Positions 5,919 to 6,906 of a DNA stretch of 6,906 nucleotides are shown in pieces (position 1 is the first letter of the stretch; each line of letters starts with the position of its first letter). The stretch comes from JBGOTP01 sp041476545 (GTDB taxonomy: Bacteria; Acidobacteriota; Vicinamibacteria; Vicinamibacterales; CAVVIG01): the NCBI GenBank assembly GCA_041476545.1, contig JBGOTP010000279.1, positions 1 through 6,906 on the forward strand, given 5' to 3'. Both the position numbers and the translations under genes were made by a program. Below the pieces are notes generated by a model. That model was not told the origin of the DNA and did no database searches. It saw nothing but the letters and a program-made list of their open reading frames with translations.

Positions 5919-6302
5919 CTATTCGCGGAATTGAATCACGTTGCCTTCGGGGTCGAGACCGTCGCACACCGTGGCGCCTCGAAACGACCACTCCTGTTCC
6001 GCTGGGTTCATTACACCGCCAAGCGACTCCACAGCCGCTCGGACCCTACCGAGACTGCGAACGAAGAAGACGAGCTTGATGGCCACCGCTGCGCGGCGCA
6101 CTGGCGGGACGGCGATTTCGATGGTCGAGGCCACTTCTGGCGGAACTCCGTGAACGACGAGCTGAATGCCCGGTGATTCGAGCACCACGTGATGGTCGCC
6201 ACGTTCCTCCACCTGCAATTCGAGCACGCCCGCATAGAAATCAACGAGACGGCCAACATCCTTGGCGAATAGCACCGCGCCCGATCGTGGTGGGGTTGTC
6301 AC
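5919..6302 (-). CDS. VOC / glyoxalase-fold family protein
   Basis: 127 residues from GTG 6302-6300, or 133 from GTG 6320-6318. The inner start is preferred because AGAGAGG lies just upstream, but both are possible. The sequence shows the paired beta-alpha-beta-beta-beta layout of the vicinal oxygen chelate fold: SGAVLFAKDVGRLVDFYAGV at the start, VVLESPGIQLVVHGVP closing the first half, AIKLVFFVRSLGRVRAAVES opening the second, and VCDGLDPEGNVIQFRE at the end, with the conserved DPEGN turn and the terminal Glu that is often a metal ligand. Members include glyoxalase I, extradiol dioxygenases and bleomycin- or fosfomycin-resistance proteins; the substrate here is unknown. The gene is convergent with the toxin remnant (five bases between stops) and immediately downstream of a broken DinB-type gene, so it may be the one intact gene in a decayed segment. 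Confidence 0.85.
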   Translation of the reverse strand: MTTPPRSGAVLFAKDVGRLVDFYAGVLELQVEERGDHHVVLESPGIQLVVHGVPPEVASTIEIAVPPVRRAAVAIKLVFFVRSLGRVRAAVESLGGVMNPAEQEWSFRGATVCDGLDPEGNVIQFRE

Positions 6303-6445
6303 GTGACCTCTCTGAACCACAGCGTGTGGCAGCCTCCGTTCCGAGTAGGGAATACCATGCAGTGCTCTCGCATCTCTTCGACGCGAGCGAAGACGCGGTC
6401 CCTGCTCGTCTTCAAGTTATCGCGTTTGAGATCGATGGATTGCAT
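6299..6445 (-). pseudogene. N-terminal fragment of a DinB-family protein
   Basis: From ATG 6445-6443 the minus strand encodes 48 residues ending at TGA 6301-6299. The stretches SIDLKRDNLKTSRDRVFARV, EEMREHCMVFPTRNGG and CHTLW match the first helix and following loop of DinB-like (DinB_2 type) four-helix-bundle proteins, in which the loop continues to a conserved LW-x-LGHL helix carrying a metal-binding His. Here the match breaks right after HTLW and the reading frame stops five codons later, so three helices are missing against a usual length of about 150-170 residues. The frame is also open upstream of ATG 6445 to 6571, but those codons cross the attC-like site and the end of the transposase remnant and look non-coding. 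The VOC gene begins at the break, which suggests a deletion or recombination joint. Confidence 0.62.
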
Positions 6446-6492
6446 GGTCTTCTGTCCACGCTCAGAGAACAGCGGGAGGACGGTACCACAGC

Positions 6493-6525
6493 GTTCTAAC
6501 GCGATGCAGTTCAGCCGCGAGCGGC
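6493..6525 (-). other. possible half of an integron-type attC site
   Basis: On the minus strand this reads GCCGCTCGCGGC (a perfect 5-base stem with a 2-base loop, 6514-6525), then TGAACTGCATCGC and GTTAGAAC (6500-6493). The order of hairpin stem, a TGAACT box and a terminal GTTAG core is that of the right half of attC recombination sites. The complementary left half (an RYYYAAC core and matching arm) is not visible; the sequence there runs into the transposase remnant. The core departs from GTTRRRY at the last base. It lies just upstream of the DinB fragment, where a cassette boundary would be expected. Confidence 0.3.
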
Positions 6526-6579
6526 GCTCACGACGCTTTCGAATCGGATCTTCCCTCGATTCGGTAGACACCCCAAGTT

Positions 6580-6678
6580 CTACGCGGCTGTGCGCGCATA
6601 GTCAAAGGGCGATTGATAGTCCAGCGCGGAATGCAGGCGCTGATGGTTGTAGTACCGCACGCTGCTCAGCCGATCGCG
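6580..6678 (-). pseudogene. C-terminal remnant of an IS3-type transposase (integrase core)
   Basis: On the minus strand the frame ending at TAG 6582-6580 reads RDRLSSVRYYNHQRLHSALD, then YQSPFDYARTAA. YYNHQRLHSALDYQSP is the signature at the C-terminal end of rve-type (DDE) transposases of the IS3/IS481 groups, where the Tyr-Asn-x-x-Arg-x-His-x-x-Leu pattern follows the last catalytic Glu. The matching frame upstream has a stop at about 6737-6739 and no recognisable rve sequence, so the DDE catalytic core and the first open reading frame are absent from the window. GGTGTCTACCGAATCGAGGG (minus strand, about 6555-6574) may be part of the element's terminal repeat, but no partner end is present to test this. 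Confidence 0.75.
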
Positions 6679-6906
6679 GGACGAGAGCCAGACAACATGG
6701 CACGCTGCAGAGACAACCTGCCACCAGGTACATCAGGTGGCGGCCGGCCGTCATCGGACCCTGGCAGACCGTCGACCGCCGACGGTGTGAGTCACGGCGA
6801 CGCCTCCGAGCGCTGAGCGACGACATCCTGCGGCGAATCTCCACGCGGACGCGGCAGAGCGGGGACGCGGAACGGTCATTGGCTCGCGCGGAGAGCCCAT
6901 GGCGCC
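6679..6906. other. no recognisable gene; two short inverted repeats
   Basis: No frame on either strand in this last part gives a peptide that I recognise; the open frames are Arg-rich and look like GC-rich chance openings. It contains two small inverted repeats: CCACCAGG/TCAGGTGG with one mismatch and one G-T pair (6721-6740), and a perfect 7-base ACCGTCG/CGACGGT stem with a 5-base loop (6768-6786). Neither is followed by a T-run. The true upstream part of the transposase should lie here if the element were intact, and it does not. Confidence 0.4.

Noticed and set aside
5606..6079. Plus-strand open frame of 157 codons across 5606-6079
   Set aside because: It runs antisense through the membrane-protein tail and the VOC gene, in a different frame from the toxin fragment, and its translation matches nothing.
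1..6906. CRISPR array, tRNA or rRNA
   Set aside because: No spaced direct repeats, cloverleaf-type sequence or rRNA-like conserved segments were seen on either strand.

Overview
The window is high-GC bacterial DNA. Three things point to Acidobacteriota, probably Vicinamibacteria: the gene families present, the palindromic GCAGGCC-TTCA-GGCCTGC repeat, and the mix of secreted cytochrome, copper-enzyme and YVTN genes. This assignment is inference; there is no rRNA or other marker gene.

Positions 1-1269 hold a major facilitator superfamily transporter, possibly preceded by the last codons of another gene. A possible promoter lies at 1279-1305. It precedes a tight same-strand cluster (1347-5581) of five genes whose products all look exported: (1) a fusion of a c-type cytochrome domain with a PHM/DBM-like copper monooxygenase; (2) an unrecognised secreted protein with an Ig-like C-terminus; (3) a small mono-heme cytochrome c-like protein; (4) a seven-blade-type YVTN beta-propeller whose start overlaps the previous stop as ATGA; (5) a small secreted protein with three cysteines. 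Gaps are 74 bp or less, so the cluster is read as one operon for a periplasmic redox process. The heme domains would carry electrons to or from the copper enzyme, and the propeller and accessory proteins would be partners or scaffolds. The substrate cannot be read from sequence.

From about 5600 to the right edge the character changes. Only one gene looks intact, a VOC/glyoxalase-fold protein on the minus strand (5919-6302 or 6320). Around it are pieces of genes: the C-terminal tail of a membrane protein (minus, 5645-about 5790), the C-terminal part of a ParE/RelE-type toxin (plus, about 5788-5913), the N-terminal part of a DinB-family protein (minus, about 6313-6445), and the C-terminus of an IS3-type transposase (minus, 6580-6678). 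A half site resembling an integron attC lies at 6493-6525, between the last two. This right part reads as an accessory segment that has collected and lost small genes through mobile-element or cassette-type recombination, next to an ordinary conserved operon.
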